Shown: positions 32,980 through 41,604, numbered from the stretch's first letter. The stretch: 53,460 nt of DNA from an uncultured Clostridia bacterium (GCA_947649285.1 CANSRB010000004.1:1-53460), one strand, 5' to 3'. The notes: generated by a model from the letters alone, not told the origin. Numbers and translations: made by a program.

Positions 32980-34140
32980 ATGGCAAAAGCAAAACGGAAA
33001 AAAATCAATATGGATTGGAAGCCAGTGGCGGCAGGGCTGTTGATCCTGCCGTTGGTGTATGGTACGGCCAAGGGGACGCTGCCCTATCTCCAGCCGGCTT
33101 TGGAACGGGCGGCACTCTGGTCGGCAGGGCTCAGCTTTCAAACGCAGTTGCCGGAGGAAGAAGCCCGTTCCCAGACCGTCAACCAAAGCAGTATAGAGTT
33201 CCTTGCTCAGCATGACGCAGGGGACTGGAACAGCCTGCCTGAGGATCCATACGAGGAGCTTCCGCTGAAAGAACCCTCCCCAAAGGAACCGGAGGAGGGG
33301 GAAACAGCCCCTCCCCCAGATCCGCCGGAGGAAAAACCGGCGAATGCTGGGACGATCCTGCGGAAAAGCTACCAGGCTGGGACGACCGGGATTTATATCC
33401 CGGTGGGGAAAGGCTCGCTGAAAAACTGCACCTCTCTCAGCGCGGCGGAGATCCAGCAGGTGATTTCTCAAAAGCCGGCGTTTGAGATTCAGCAGGATTT
33501 AGATACGCCGGAGGTATTGATTATGCACACTCATGCAACCGAAGGATATCAGAGCAGGGCGCGGGATTGGTTTGATCCTGCTTCCACCTCCCGTACAACA
33601 GATTGCAGTCAGAATACCTGCCGCGTGGGAGATGAAATCGAAAAACAGCTTCTTGCCGCTGGGATCGGGGTGCTGCACGACCGCACCCTGCATGATTACC
33701 CTTCTTATAACGGGGCCTATGAACGCAGTGCGGCAACCGTGAAAGGCTATTTGGAACAGTATCCGAGCATTAAAGTAGTCTTGGATGTGCATCGGGATGC
33801 GATCCAGCCGGATGCGGAAACGATGGTCGCACCGGTTGCGGAGATTAATGGGAAGTCCAGTGCACAGGTGATGATTATTTCCGGTTGTGATAACGGCAGC
33901 TTTAATATGCCGAATTATCGGGAAAACCTGAAATTCAGCGCAGCGCTCCAGCGTCAGATGGCCGAGGACTATCCCGGGCTGGCCCGGCCGATTCTGTTCG
34001 ATTACCGGAAGTACAATCAGGATCTTACTACCGGGTCGATTTTATTGGAAATGGGTGGGCATGGCAATACGCTGGAGGAGGCGGTTTACTGCGGCGAGTT
34101 AGTGGGGAAATCACTGGCGAAGGTTCTGTCTTCCTTATAA
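32980..34140 (+). CDS. spoIIP: Stage II sporulation protein P (peptidoglycan hydrolase)
   Basis: The product has 386 residues. A basic N-terminus and one membrane anchor (about 15-35) are followed by a Pro/Glu-rich linker to residue 125 and the hydrolase domain. Zinc-amidase style motifs are VLIMHTHATEGY, VLDVHRDA and ILLEMGGHGNTLEEA. SpoIIP cuts septal peptidoglycan with SpoIID during engulfment. The ATG at 32980 has GGGAGGAG at 32963-32970; the frame upstream from 32917 is not needed. The gap from gpr is 95 bases and the two may share a transcript. Confidence 0.95.
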   Translation: MAKAKRKKINMDWKPVAAGLLILPLVYGTAKGTLPYLQPALERAALWSAGLSFQTQLPEEEARSQTVNQSSIEFLAQHDAGDWNSLPEDPYEELPLKEPSPKEPEEGETAPPPDPPEEKPANAGTILRKSYQAGTTGIYIPVGKGSLKNCTSLSAAEIQQVISQKPAFEIQQDLDTPEVLIMHTHATEGYQSRARDWFDPASTSRTTDCSQNTCRVGDEIEKQLLAAGIGVLHDRTLHDYPSYNGAYERSAATVKGYLEQYPSIKVVLDVHRDAIQPDAETMVAPVAEINGKSSAQVMIISGCDNGSFNMPNYRENLKFSAALQRQMAEDYPGLARPILFDYRKYNQDLTTGSILLEMGGHGNTLEEAVYCGELVGKSLAKVLSSL

Positions 34141-34179
34141 GAGGAATGTGGATTAAATCAGGAAAAGGATGGAAAACAG

Positions 34180-34530
34180 ATGCAGGAAAAACAAAACAGC
34201 CGGGGTTACCCGGCCTTTCTGGGTGGGATGGCGGTAACGCTGCTCCTGTCCTTACTGGTATCGGGATGCCTGTTAGCCTTGGTGCGGATGGAATCGACCA
34301 TTGCGCCAGAGGACTACGTGCTCTTCCGGATGACAGCCGGGGAAGAGCAGGTGAATCTGGTCGCCTTTAACCAGGAATATGAATGGGATCTGAAACAGGC
34401 GAAGGGGTGGGATCTCCCGCTGAAACAGGTGGAACAGCTTTCCCCAGCCGGGGCCGGGGCTTTTCTGGGGGTGCTGGACTGGCTGACAGGACTGGCGGAG
34501 AGGGGTTATCGCCGAATTTTGAACGGATAA
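34180..34530 (+). CDS. Single-pass membrane protein downstream of spoIIP
   Basis: The product has 116 residues with one membrane segment at about 12-35 containing a cysteine (LLVSGCLLALVRM) and an extracytoplasmic tail of 80 residues ending WLTGLAERGYRRILNG. The cysteine sits mid-helix, so it is not a convincing lipobox. The gene follows spoIIP by 39 bases with an AAAAGGATGG site and ends inside a very strong terminator, so it belongs to the spoIIP transcript and may act in sporulation. I do not recognise the family. Confidence 0.65.
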   Translation: MQEKQNSRGYPAFLGGMAVTLLLSLLVSGCLLALVRMESTIAPEDYVLFRMTAGEEQVNLVAFNQEYEWDLKQAKGWDLPLKQVEQLSPAGAGAFLGVLDWLTGLAERGYRRILNG

Positions 34531-34585
34531 AATGGTTACAGGAGAATATGACATTTTGTCATATTCTCCTGTAACCATTTTTTTG
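34530..34585. terminator. Very long perfect terminator hairpin overlapping a stop codon
   Basis: A 24-bp uninterrupted stem with a three-base loop spans 34530-34580, followed by four more T. Its first base is the last base of the TAA stop codon. The palindrome is symmetric enough to work on both strands. Confidence 0.92.
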
Positions 34586-34907
34586 TCTGAAATTGGATTC
34601 AAAATAAGAGCTACAGAAGAACTCAATTCATATTTTATTCATTTTATTATACGATCGGTTGTTCAAAAATTGGAAATACAATTTGTATATGATAAAATCG
34701 CTAAATTTCAATGATATAATACTTGTAAGTTTGGATTATATGACACGAATTTGACATCTTTAAGTTTAGTAAACTATCCAAATAAAGGGAAGGCTTTGCC
34801 TATAAAAGCTGGGATTTCGGGATGATTCTTCCGGGAATCCCTCGGAAAAAACAGGATTCTCCCTTGGTGTTTAGGCAAAATAACCAAAAACATCGCTTCG
34901 AATTGCA
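34586..34907. other. AT-rich intergenic region before the G5/3D gene
   Basis: No reading frame is supported. It holds a TATAAT at 34715-34720 without a clear -35 hexamer. A more structured patch at about 34825-34870, with GGGAT..ATCCC arms, lies upstream of the main promoter and so is outside its transcript. Confidence 0.4.
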
Positions 34908-34936
34908 TTGACAAAGGATATCTTTCTGCATATAAT
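34908..34936 (+). promoter_or_regulatory. Consensus sigma-A promoter for the G5/3D protein gene
   Basis: TTGACA at 34908-34913, an exact 17-base spacer and TATAAT at 34931-34936. Both hexamers are perfect consensus. Confidence 0.88.
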
Positions 34937-35036
34937 ACTTACAAAACGGTAACAATTGTAACATAGAAAAGAATTGACAGGAATAGGATAGAAGGACAGA
35001 GGCCAAATCCTATTTTATATGGAGGTCAAATTCAAT

Positions 35037-36068
35037 ATGGAACCAAGTAAATCGGGCCGCATACGGCGGCTGCATCCGGTGCTCCTGCGGACAGGGCTAT
35101 TTTTCACGATCGGCGCAGTGCTTCTGGGGACTTTTTCAGGAGCTACCTTTGCCAAGTATGCTGTGACCATTGAGGATGAGGGCGTCCAGCAGCTGGTCTA
35201 TACATCGTATGAGGAACCGAAAGCCATCCTCGCCGCAGAAAAAATCCCCCTGGGGGTTTACGATGAGGTAACGCTGACTTCAGTGGATGAAAATGAAAGC
35301 CTGCTCACCATCCACCGGGCATCAGAAGTAATGATTTATGCAGATGGCAAGCAGCGCCGTGTTTCCCTCGCAGACGGAACGGTGGCAGACGCCTTAACAA
35401 AGGCAGAAATCACTCTCGGGGAAGAGGACCTGATCAGTGAAGCGCTGGATACACCCCTGGAAGAGGGAATGGAGATTACCATCAACCGGATTACCCATGA
35501 AGAGGTGGACACCCAGGAAGCTATTCCGGCGGGCGTCACCGAAATTCCGACCCCTACCTTGAAAAAGGGCCGGACCCGCACGTTAAGCAGCGGTAAAGAA
35601 GGCGTCCGGCAGATTACGGCTACCCGCACCCTGCTGGACGGCGAAATTATCGAGGAAGAAGTCCTTTACTCCGAAGTGCTGGCCGAACCGGTACCAGCGG
35701 AAGTTTTGGTAGGTGATCCGAACGCAGAGGTATCCCAGCTGACTCCTTCTGCTCCTCTGGAGCTGGATGCGGATGGGAATCCGGTCCAGTACCGCACCAA
35801 GCTGACTGGCAAAGCAACTGCGTACTCCTCCCGGAATTATCGTACCAAACTGAAACCGGGTCACGTGGCGATGGATTTAAGCCAGTTCCCGAAAGGGACC
35901 CAGCTGTATATTAAAACGCCGGACGGTTCCTTTGTTTATGGATACTCGGTGGTGAAGGATACCGGGACCGCAGTAATAGACGGAACCTGCCTGGTAGACC
36001 TGTTCTTTGATTCTTATACGGAGAGCTGTCTGTTCGGGGCAAAAGAAGTAGAGATTTATGTGCTCTGA
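35037..36068 (+). CDS. Cell-wall protein with DUF348, G5 and 3D domains (RpfB/YabE-like)
   Basis: The product has 343 residues from the ATG at 35037, 11 bases after GGAGG; an ATG at 35019 overlaps that site. A membrane anchor at about 18-40 is followed by two ubiquitin-like DUF348 units (near YTSYEEPKAILAAEKIPLG and MIYADGKQRRVSLADG) and a G5 domain around 140-215. The C-terminal 3D domain shows KATAYSS, VAMDLSQFPKGTQLYI, VVKDTGTAV and DLFFDSY with its conserved aspartates. Such proteins bind or cleave peptidoglycan in growth or spore outgrowth. There is no lysozyme-like domain, so the 3D domain would be the catalytic part. Confidence 0.92.
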   Translation: MEPSKSGRIRRLHPVLLRTGLFFTIGAVLLGTFSGATFAKYAVTIEDEGVQQLVYTSYEEPKAILAAEKIPLGVYDEVTLTSVDENESLLTIHRASEVMIYADGKQRRVSLADGTVADALTKAEITLGEEDLISEALDTPLEEGMEITINRITHEEVDTQEAIPAGVTEIPTPTLKKGRTRTLSSGKEGVRQITATRTLLDGEIIEEEVLYSEVLAEPVPAEVLVGDPNAEVSQLTPSAPLELDADGNPVQYRTKLTGKATAYSSRNYRTKLKPGHVAMDLSQFPKGTQLYIKTPDGSFVYGYSVVKDTGTAVIDGTCLVDLFFDSYTESCLFGAKEVEIYVL

Positions 36069-36082
36069 TGGGGGAAATGATA

Positions 36083-36116
36083 AAAACGCCTGTGCTTGGC
36101 CAAGCACAGGCGTTTT
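36083..36116. terminator. Bidirectional terminator between convergent genes
   Basis: AAAACGCCTGTGCTTG and CAAGCACAGGCGTTTT form a near-perfect palindrome with T and A flanks. Confidence 0.92.
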
Positions 36117-36145
36117 GGTTTTCTTTTTAGAAGAGCGAGGTTTCA

Positions 36146-36847
36146 CTAGTTCGCGCTTTCCTGCGGTTCCAGCCGGATGCTCTCGGCAATTTCCCGCGCT
36201 TCTTCTTCATAGATTCCCCGTTCGAACCGGAGGGCCACTGAAACCCCCAGCTGCTTATCATACGCGAGCGCGCCCCAAGTGGTGAGCTCCGGAATTTCCG
36301 CCGCCGAATGGCGCGCCCATTTTTCGTCCGGATCTTTGTAGTTTACAACGACGATGGCATTTTCCCCGTTTTCCGTCTTTTTTACCGGGGTGTAAGGATC
36401 CCAGTACTCCACACTGCCCAAGCGCAATACAGCATAGGCGACTTTATAATACTCCTCATCCGGGACCTCCTCCATGACATCGCATAGAATCTGATTGAAC
36501 CCTATACGGCCGGCGAAGGTTTCGCCCCGGTAGAGGTCTACAGGCGTAAACATATTATCGGGCGTCTGCTTCCGATCCTTTAGATCGGGAAGCCGCACTT
36601 CCCAGCCTTCGGGCAGCTGCAGGACTGCGCGGAAAGGGGCGGTATCGTAAATTTCCGCGTTATATTCTTCACGGCCTTCCTGGTAGGCTGGAAATACCAC
36701 TTCGGTTTCCGCCGTTTGTACCGGCGTTTCCGGGATACTGCCAGAGCCGGTGGCGCCGTCTGCGGGGGCTGGTTCCGACGGCTTGCAGGCGGATAGGCTG
36801 AAGGCCAGCAAAACGGCCAGGAAAACTCCCCATTTTTTGTTTTTCAT
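36146..36847 (-). CDS. Lipoprotein of unknown function
   Basis: The product has 233 residues. The signal peptide MKNKKWGVFLAVLLAFSLSAC has a clear lipobox with Cys21. A Pro/Ala/Gly linker precedes a globular part beginning AEIYDTAPFRAVLQLPEGWEVRLPD. The later AGRIGFNQILC and GENAIVVVNYKDPDEKW regions suggest a beta-rich fold like that of PsbP/Mog1-type or other small secreted proteins, but I cannot assign it. It stands alone between a terminator and the tRNA-Leu terminator. Confidence 0.75.
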   Translation of the reverse strand: MKNKKWGVFLAVLLAFSLSACKPSEPAPADGATGSGSIPETPVQTAETEVVFPAYQEGREEYNAEIYDTAPFRAVLQLPEGWEVRLPDLKDRKQTPDNMFTPVDLYRGETFAGRIGFNQILCDVMEEVPDEEYYKVAYAVLRLGSVEYWDPYTPVKKTENGENAIVVVNYKDPDEKWARHSAAEIPELTTWGALAYDKQLGVSVALRFERGIYEEEAREIAESIRLEPQESAN

Positions 36848-36879
36848 TCAAGATCCCTTCTTTTTTTATTTTTATTTGA

Positions 36880-36914
36880 AAACAGGAAGAAGTCCTTGTA
36901 GGACTTCTTCCTGT
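36880..36914 (-). terminator. Terminator after tRNA-Leu
   Basis: AACAGGAAGAAGTCC and GGACTTCTTCCTGTT form a 15-bp perfect stem; on the minus strand a T-rich stretch follows. Confidence 0.85.
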
Positions 36915-36968
36915 TTCCTATAGGAAACAACAAATTGTTCCCAACGCGGATTGGCTCCGGATTTTGTT

Positions 36969-37057
36969 TGGTGCTGGTGACCGGGATCGAACCGGTACGA
37001 GGGGTAAGCCTCACAGGATTTTAAGTCCTGGGCGTCTGCCAGTTCCGCCACACCAGC
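36969..37057 (-). tRNA. tRNA-Leu (TAA anticodon)
   Basis: The 89-base class II tRNA has a long variable arm and encoded CCA. The minus-strand anticodon loop is CTTAAAA with anticodon TAA. The acceptor stem GCTGGTG/CACCAGC is perfect. Confidence 0.95.
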
Positions 37058-37726
37058 GATATTTATTTTGTACGTGGATACTATACACTATTTTCCTCTA
37101 TTTGTCAAGGTTCCAGCTGGAATCTCTTCTTCCGTTTTTTGTGCGGCCGCGGGTCGGGGGGGTTGGGCTGTTCATCTTATACCTAGTCGAGATAGGTCTA
37201 TAAAAGTAAATCTTTTTGTAAAAGTGACTTAATTTTTAGTTTTTAACCGAAACTGTAAATCAATATTTCATGTAATTTTTTTTAACTTCATAAAAAATAT
37301 AGAAATATTTACGGATTGATAGTATAATGGATTTGTTTTTAATAAAATTCATAATTGTTAGGATGGTTTATATTTTGACAGAGGTTTACTGGTAAGTTAT
37401 TGATGAATGCAGATAATGGAAATTATAATCCTGTCCGGTTTGCCTAAGTTCCAGAAATCTAGTGGGATGAGGCGGCTAATCAAAAATACCCAAGCAGATG
37501 TCCTTTGAGCTTTTTAAACTATAGAATAGGTAGAAAAATCAGACATAAAACGACAAATTTTACGACATTTTCTGCTTGAAATTTTTGTAATCACTCCTCT
37601 AGAATAAATGAATAAGCTTATTCTGAAGGAGGGGATTTCTGCCATTTACCTGGTTTTGGCAGACGGGATGCGTTATTCTTTACGGCACTTTCCTCCTGCA
37701 CATGGCAAAAAATCCGGGAGGGAAAG
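37058..37726. other. Long AT-rich region upstream of the AgrC-like kinase
   Basis: No gene is supported. TATAAT at 37323-37328 lacks a good -35. Two ACGACA direct repeats at 37550 and 37562 lie upstream of a possible promoter (TTGAAA 37575-37580, TAGAAT 37600-37605, 19-base spacer). The palindrome GAATAAGCTTATTC begins near 37611. A 43-codon frame from 37608 runs into the kinase start but has no ribosome-binding site. Confidence 0.4.
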
Positions 37727-39025
37727 ATGGACTTTTTAGCATTGGCAGACAGCTTAATCAGCGGTTTTCTATACGGGATTCTCTGTAGACAGCAGATTTG
37801 CGTCAAACGGATGGCGCCTCCGGTGTGGGAAACCGTTTTGTTTTTTCTGGTTTTAGTCGGGGTTTATCAAATAATGAGCTTGCTGAATCTGCCGTCGGCT
37901 TCAGAACCAATTGCGGCTTTGTCTGCATTTTGTTACTTCCATCTAATCCGCAAAGGCCCTGTCCGCAATACGGCTGGGATGGTATTGCTTTTGTTCCTTT
38001 TGCATTTCGGCTCTCATACTTTCAAAGAAACGTTTGTAATTCTGTTGGGGACAAGCAAAGTGGTTTTTCTGTTTCTGATTTTTGAGATTCTCGCTGCCGC
38101 AGTTCTGCTGTGCAGCAAACGGATGAACCGGGTGTTCCAGCTTGAAAAAGAATCCCATTTTCTCAAGGCGGAGCTGCTTTTCCTGGGACTTTTTGTTTTG
38201 AATCGTTTGCTGGTCTGCACACAGGAAAGTTTAGCGGTTCATATGATTTCTCTCATTTCATCTATTGTTTCTTCCGTTTTGTTTTACCTATGGATTTGGC
38301 GGGAGCTTCGCTATCAAAATCGTGAACGCACGCTGAATGAAAGCCTGGTTGCCGAGCGTCATCGGAACCGCCCTTTGCGCCTGGCGTTGGAAGAACTAGC
38401 CAATTTATCACTGGAGACTTCTGCCGAGTTTCGTCCTGAATTGGAACGGCTCGAGAAGGAGCGCAGGGATCAGCATTTGAAGGAATGGCAGAAAAATTAT
38501 CCCGTGCCGGAAACCGGGCTTCTTCTTTTAGACGGGCTTCTCCGCCAATTTCTGAAACGGGCGGAGAAAGATCGGATTTTGTTTCAGATAGTTCTTCGGG
38601 AGCCTCCTTCCTTGTTGATCTCAGAACTGGGGATTGAGCTGGACAGCCTGTTGAGAAGTATAGGTGATTTGCTGCTGAATGCTTTTGAGGCGGTGAACCG
38701 GAAAGGGATGGAAGAGAACCGGCTCATCCTGCTTTGCATGGGCAAAACTGCGTCCGGGATTTATGAAATCGACCTGTTGGACAGCGGGGTTTCGTTTACA
38801 GACCGGGTTTGGGAAAATCTTGGGCTTCGGGGAAATACGACGGGAGGCACCGGAAACGGAATGGCCGATTTGGTGGAAACACTTCAGCAATGGCGCGCCT
38901 CTTTGACTCTGCATGAAAACCCGGACAGTATTTATACGAAAAAGCTTACGATTTCCTTTTGCGGGGAATATCGTATCCGCCGGATTTTCGGGGAGAGGAG
39001 CGGAAGCCGCCCGGAATCCGAATGA
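37727..39025 (+). CDS. AgrC-like sensor histidine kinase with GHKL ATPase domain
   Basis: The product has 432 residues. Six hydrophobic segments cover about 8-190, then a helical linker and a C-terminal GHKL domain with the N-box LLLNAFEAVN (Asn318), the G1 motif DSG at 352-354 and the G2 motif GGTGNGMADL at 373-382. The dimerisation helix has His212 in ERHRNRPLRL rather than the usual F-H-x-Y type motif, so phosphorylation is uncertain. No LytTR response regulator, AgrB or AgrD lies nearby, making this an orphan. GGGAGGG six bases upstream supports the start. Confidence 0.82.
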   Translation: MDFLALADSLISGFLYGILCRQQICVKRMAPPVWETVLFFLVLVGVYQIMSLLNLPSASEPIAALSAFCYFHLIRKGPVRNTAGMVLLLFLLHFGSHTFKETFVILLGTSKVVFLFLIFEILAAAVLLCSKRMNRVFQLEKESHFLKAELLFLGLFVLNRLLVCTQESLAVHMISLISSIVSSVLFYLWIWRELRYQNRERTLNESLVAERHRNRPLRLALEELANLSLETSAEFRPELERLEKERRDQHLKEWQKNYPVPETGLLLLDGLLRQFLKRAEKDRILFQIVLREPPSLLISELGIELDSLLRSIGDLLLNAFEAVNRKGMEENRLILLCMGKTASGIYEIDLLDSGVSFTDRVWENLGLRGNTTGGTGNGMADLVETLQQWRASLTLHENPDSIYTKKLTISFCGEYRIRRIFGERSGSRPESE

Positions 39026-39049
39026 TCGAATCAAGAACCTTCTGGCAGA

Positions 39050-39275
39050 GAGAAGTGTCCTTTCGCGCATTTTATGAGGGGATCCACCCTCGAGCGGCCG
39101 GGACGTTCCTCCGGCGCCGACTGGGGCGGCCCGGTCGCAGGGAAGCTTTCCTGCTGTCCGCCATGTGGGGGTTCCCAGGGGGACCCCACCCTGGGCGGAT
39201 TTCTTGTCCCCCCTTTTCTTTGAGCGCTCAAAGAAAAGGGGGCGGGACGCGGAGTCCCGCATTTGAATCGCGGAC
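39050..39275 (+). repeat. Composite intergenic repeat, copy D (rearranged fragment)
   Basis: It contains the outer block CGAGCGGCCGGGACGTTCCT near 39092 (as in copy C) and the palindrome at 39209-39242, a 34-base perfect palindrome with core CTTTGAGCGCTCAAAG. The middle blocks shared by A, B and E are missing or replaced, so this is a mosaic or internally deleted copy. Confidence 0.65.
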
Positions 39276-39433
39276 GGTGCGATACGGCATCTCTTCCCCA
39301 TAAAATCTTTATTTTGGACAACCTTCTGGTATGACCGGGCGGCGGCCCCGGGGCACTGGAAGGTTTTTTGCTGCCGGGAATCCGTTTTGCAGGATACTGT
39401 TTCGGGGTCAGACAGAAAATTTTTCAAAACTGC

Positions 39434-39462
39434 TTGACAAACCCCTTGTTTTGTTCTATAGT
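39434..39462 (+). promoter_or_regulatory. Promoter of the GntR/ABC operon
   Basis: TTGACA at 39434-39439, a 17-base spacer and TATAGT at 39457-39462. Confidence 0.8.
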
Positions 39463-39482
39463 TAATTACACAAGTGATTAAC
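39461..39482. promoter_or_regulatory. Probable GntR operator
   Basis: The inverted repeat GTTAATTAC-ACAA-GTGATTAAC (one mismatch) overlaps the end of the -10 hexamer and the transcription start. This position and symmetry suit autorepression by the downstream YtrA-type regulator. Confidence 0.6.
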
Positions 39483-39524
39483 TAATAAACAAGATAACTT
39501 ACAGGAAAGGAGGAAACCGAAAGA

Positions 39525-39905
39525 GTGACGATTAACTTTGAAAGCGACAAGCCGATTTACATCCAAATTGCGGAGGAGATTGAGAACGGGGTTCTTTCGG
39601 GTGCTTTCGCCGAGGAAACACAGGTTCCTTCCACAACGGAAATCTCTGTCAGCTATAAAATCAACCCGGCGACCGTGCTGAAAGGGATGAATATTCTGGT
39701 GGAGGAAAAGGTGCTGTATAAGAAAAGGGGAGTCGGTATGTTTGTTGCGTCCGGAGCGGCGGAGCAGATCCGCCAAAAACGGAAGGAAAATTTCTTTGAC
39801 CATTTTATTTTGGATTTAATTGACGAAGCCGAAAAACTGAAGCTGAATAAAACGGAGCTGATGCAGCTGATTGAGCAGGGCTATCAATCCGGACGGCGTT
39901 CTTGA
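39525..39905 (+). CDS. GntR-family regulator, YtrA subfamily
   Basis: The product has 126 residues from a GTG start with AAAGGAGG 11 bases upstream. The winged-helix domain (IYIQIAEEIENGVLSGAFAEETQVPSTTEISVSYKINPATVLKGMNIL) is followed by VLYKKRGVGMFV. Only about 45 residues come after it, too short for a ligand domain, which defines the YtrA group. It probably represses its own operon with the ABC genes that follow, responding to cell-envelope stress or an antibiotic as YtrA does; the signal here is unknown. Confidence 0.9.
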   Translation: MTINFESDKPIYIQIAEEIENGVLSGAFAEETQVPSTTEISVSYKINPATVLKGMNILVEEKVLYKKRGVGMFVASGAAEQIRQKRKENFFDHFILDLIDEAEKLKLNKTELMQLIEQGYQSGRRS

Positions 39906-39925
39906 CAATAGAAGGGGGTTTTATC

Positions 39926-40771
39926 ATGAATGGAATCGAAATCGTACAGCTGACCAAGGAATATAAGGATATCCGGGCGCTGGATGGCGTAAACCTGACT
40001 ATCCAGCCCGGGAAGATATACGGCCTTTTGGGCCGGAATGGCGCCGGAAAATCGACGCTGCTCCATATGATCGCCAACCGGATTTTCCCTACCTCCGGTG
40101 AGATCCGGATGGATGGGGAAAGCGTATTTGAAAATGACCGGGTACAGGGAAGGATCTACTGCATCAGCGAAATGAACTGCTATGATGCGGATGATAAGGT
40201 TTACAAAATCTGGAACTGGGTGCAAAACTGTTATCCCGGCTTTTCGATGGAGTATGCCAACCAACTGGCCGGAAAATTTGGGTTGAATATCAAAAAGAAG
40301 CCCCGACAGCTTTCTACGGGCTATAATACCATCTTTAAGATTGTCACGGCCCTGGCCACCGACGCGGACTATATCCTGCTGGATGAGCCCATCCTGGGAC
40401 TGGACGCCAATCATCGGGAGCTGTTTTATAAGGAACTGCTGGCCAATTACGCCGAGCGTCCGAAAACCATCATCATTTCCACCCACATTATTGAGGAAAT
40501 CGCCGACCTGCTGGAACAGGTGGTGATTATCAAGGAGGGGCAGGTGCTGCTGGATCTTCCAATTGAAGAGGTGCGGAAGATGGGCTATTCGGTGACCGGT
40601 AAAAAGTCGGAGGTAGAACAATACTGCTCTGGCCGCACCTTGTTGGGCGAGGAAGAGCTCGGCGGGATGAAAACCGCTTATATCCAGGGGGAACCGGGGG
40701 AAATTCCGGCAGGACTGGAGGCCGCTGCATTGGATTTGCAGAAGCTGTTTATCCGACTGACGAATTCCTGA
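39926..40771 (+). CDS. ABC transporter ATP-binding protein
   Basis: The product has 281 residues. Walker A is GRNGAGKST, Walker B is DYILLDEPILGLD, and the signature is LSTGY in place of LSGGQ, a variant found in YtrB-like ATPases. The H-loop reads IISTHIIEE. The ATG at 39926 has GAAGGGGG seven bases upstream; a TTG at 39902 overlaps the regulator stop and is less likely. The last 60 residues form an accessory domain seen in this ABC group. It works with the membrane protein at 40799. Confidence 0.92.
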   Translation: MNGIEIVQLTKEYKDIRALDGVNLTIQPGKIYGLLGRNGAGKSTLLHMIANRIFPTSGEIRMDGESVFENDRVQGRIYCISEMNCYDADDKVYKIWNWVQNCYPGFSMEYANQLAGKFGLNIKKKPRQLSTGYNTIFKIVTALATDADYILLDEPILGLDANHRELFYKELLANYAERPKTIIISTHIIEEIADLLEQVVIIKEGQVLLDLPIEEVRKMGYSVTGKKSEVEQYCSGRTLLGEEELGGMKTAYIQGEPGEIPAGLEAAALDLQKLFIRLTNS

Positions 40772-40798
40772 CCTGTATACGAAGAGGAGGAAACAACC

Positions 40799-41503
40799 AT
40801 GAAATTCAAACAAAGCTTTCTTTATCAAACCAAAAAGATGCTGTATGCTTCGCTGATTACCAGCGGGGTTTATGTCCTGCTGGCGCTGCTGATGCTGCTG
40901 CTTTCCCATATCCTGGACCCGAAGGTCCAGTTTAACGGGGTTATCATCGGCTACCTGGTTTTTATGCTGGTCAGCGGGATTGTCGCCTTTGTGAATAACC
41001 CGCGGGCACACGTGGCGAACGGGATCTCCCGCCGGACCTGTTACCTTGCGTTCCTGGCGATGATCCCGACGGTATCCTTGGCGATCGTAGCGGAGATGGC
41101 GGTCCTGAGACTGCTCTTCATGGACGTCAGCACCGAGCTGGACTGGGTTCTGGAGTTTTTGATGCAGTCTTACCAAACCGGCTACCTGGGCGCGCTATTC
41201 CTGCTCTTTTTACTGCTGCTGACGATCAATCTGGCGGGGTTCCTGATTGCCGGGGCTTTTTACCGCCTGAATGTCATCGGGAGGATCCTTCTGGCAGCGG
41301 TAGGCGGATTTATCCTGATGGTTCTGCTGCCCTTGTTCGTGGTTGTCTGTCCGGATGCTGCGGCTGCGCTAGGCCGGTTCCTGGCGGAATTTGTGGCCTC
41401 CTATGGCAGCTTATCCGTACTGCTCCTGCTGATTTCGTGTTTATGCGGGGCTTGCGGTTATCTGCTGGTTCGCCGTTCTCCCATCAGGAGTGTGAAATGG
41501 TAA
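40799..41503 (+). CDS. ABC transporter membrane protein of the GntR/ABC operon
   Basis: The product has 234 residues with six hydrophobic segments: SLITSGVYVLLALLMLLLSHIL, VIIGYLVFMLVSGIVAFV, YLAFLAMIPTVSLAIVAEMAVL and three more after residue 115. The ABC-2 topology and adjacency to the ATPase define its role. AGGAGG lies nine bases before the ATG. The exported or sensed substrate is unknown. The operon GntR, ATPase, permease ends here with several A/T-rich hairpins. Confidence 0.85.
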   Translation: MKFKQSFLYQTKKMLYASLITSGVYVLLALLMLLLSHILDPKVQFNGVIIGYLVFMLVSGIVAFVNNPRAHVANGISRRTCYLAFLAMIPTVSLAIVAEMAVLRLLFMDVSTELDWVLEFLMQSYQTGYLGALFLLFLLLLTINLAGFLIAGAFYRLNVIGRILLAAVGGFILMVLLPLFVVVCPDAAAALGRFLAEFVASYGSLSVLLLLISCLCGACGYLLVRRSPIRSVKW

Positions 41504-41514
41504 ACCTGTTTCTT

Positions 41515-41604
41515 GATAAAAAGATTAAAATCTTTTTATCGCGGTGTGATACGCCGCCGGACCGCATTCTGCGGCCTAATAAAACGACTGCATCGTTTTA
41601 TTAA
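41515..41604 (+). terminator. Two successive A/T-type hairpins after the ABC operon
   Basis: GATAAAAAGATT/AATCTTTTTATC at 41515-41540 is a perfect 12-bp stem with a two-base spacer, too tight a loop for a simple fold. AATAAAACGA/TCGTTTTATT at about 41578-41602 has a five-base loop. Either may end transcription. Confidence 0.6.

Noticed and set aside
37608..37739. 43-codon frame upstream of the AgrC-like kinase as an AgrD-type peptide
   Set aside because: There is no ribosome-binding site, no cysteine or serine placed for a thiolactone ring and no acidic C-terminal tail; it also overlaps the kinase start.
36969..39300. Genomic island inserted at tRNA-Leu
   Set aside because: The AT-rich stretch lies on the 5' side of the tRNA; no integrase and no duplicated tRNA 3' end were seen.
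39884..41176. A 430-codon open frame on the minus strand across the ABC genes
   Set aside because: It is antisense to clear ATPase and permease genes and contains only Gln/His/Arg-rich shadow sequence.
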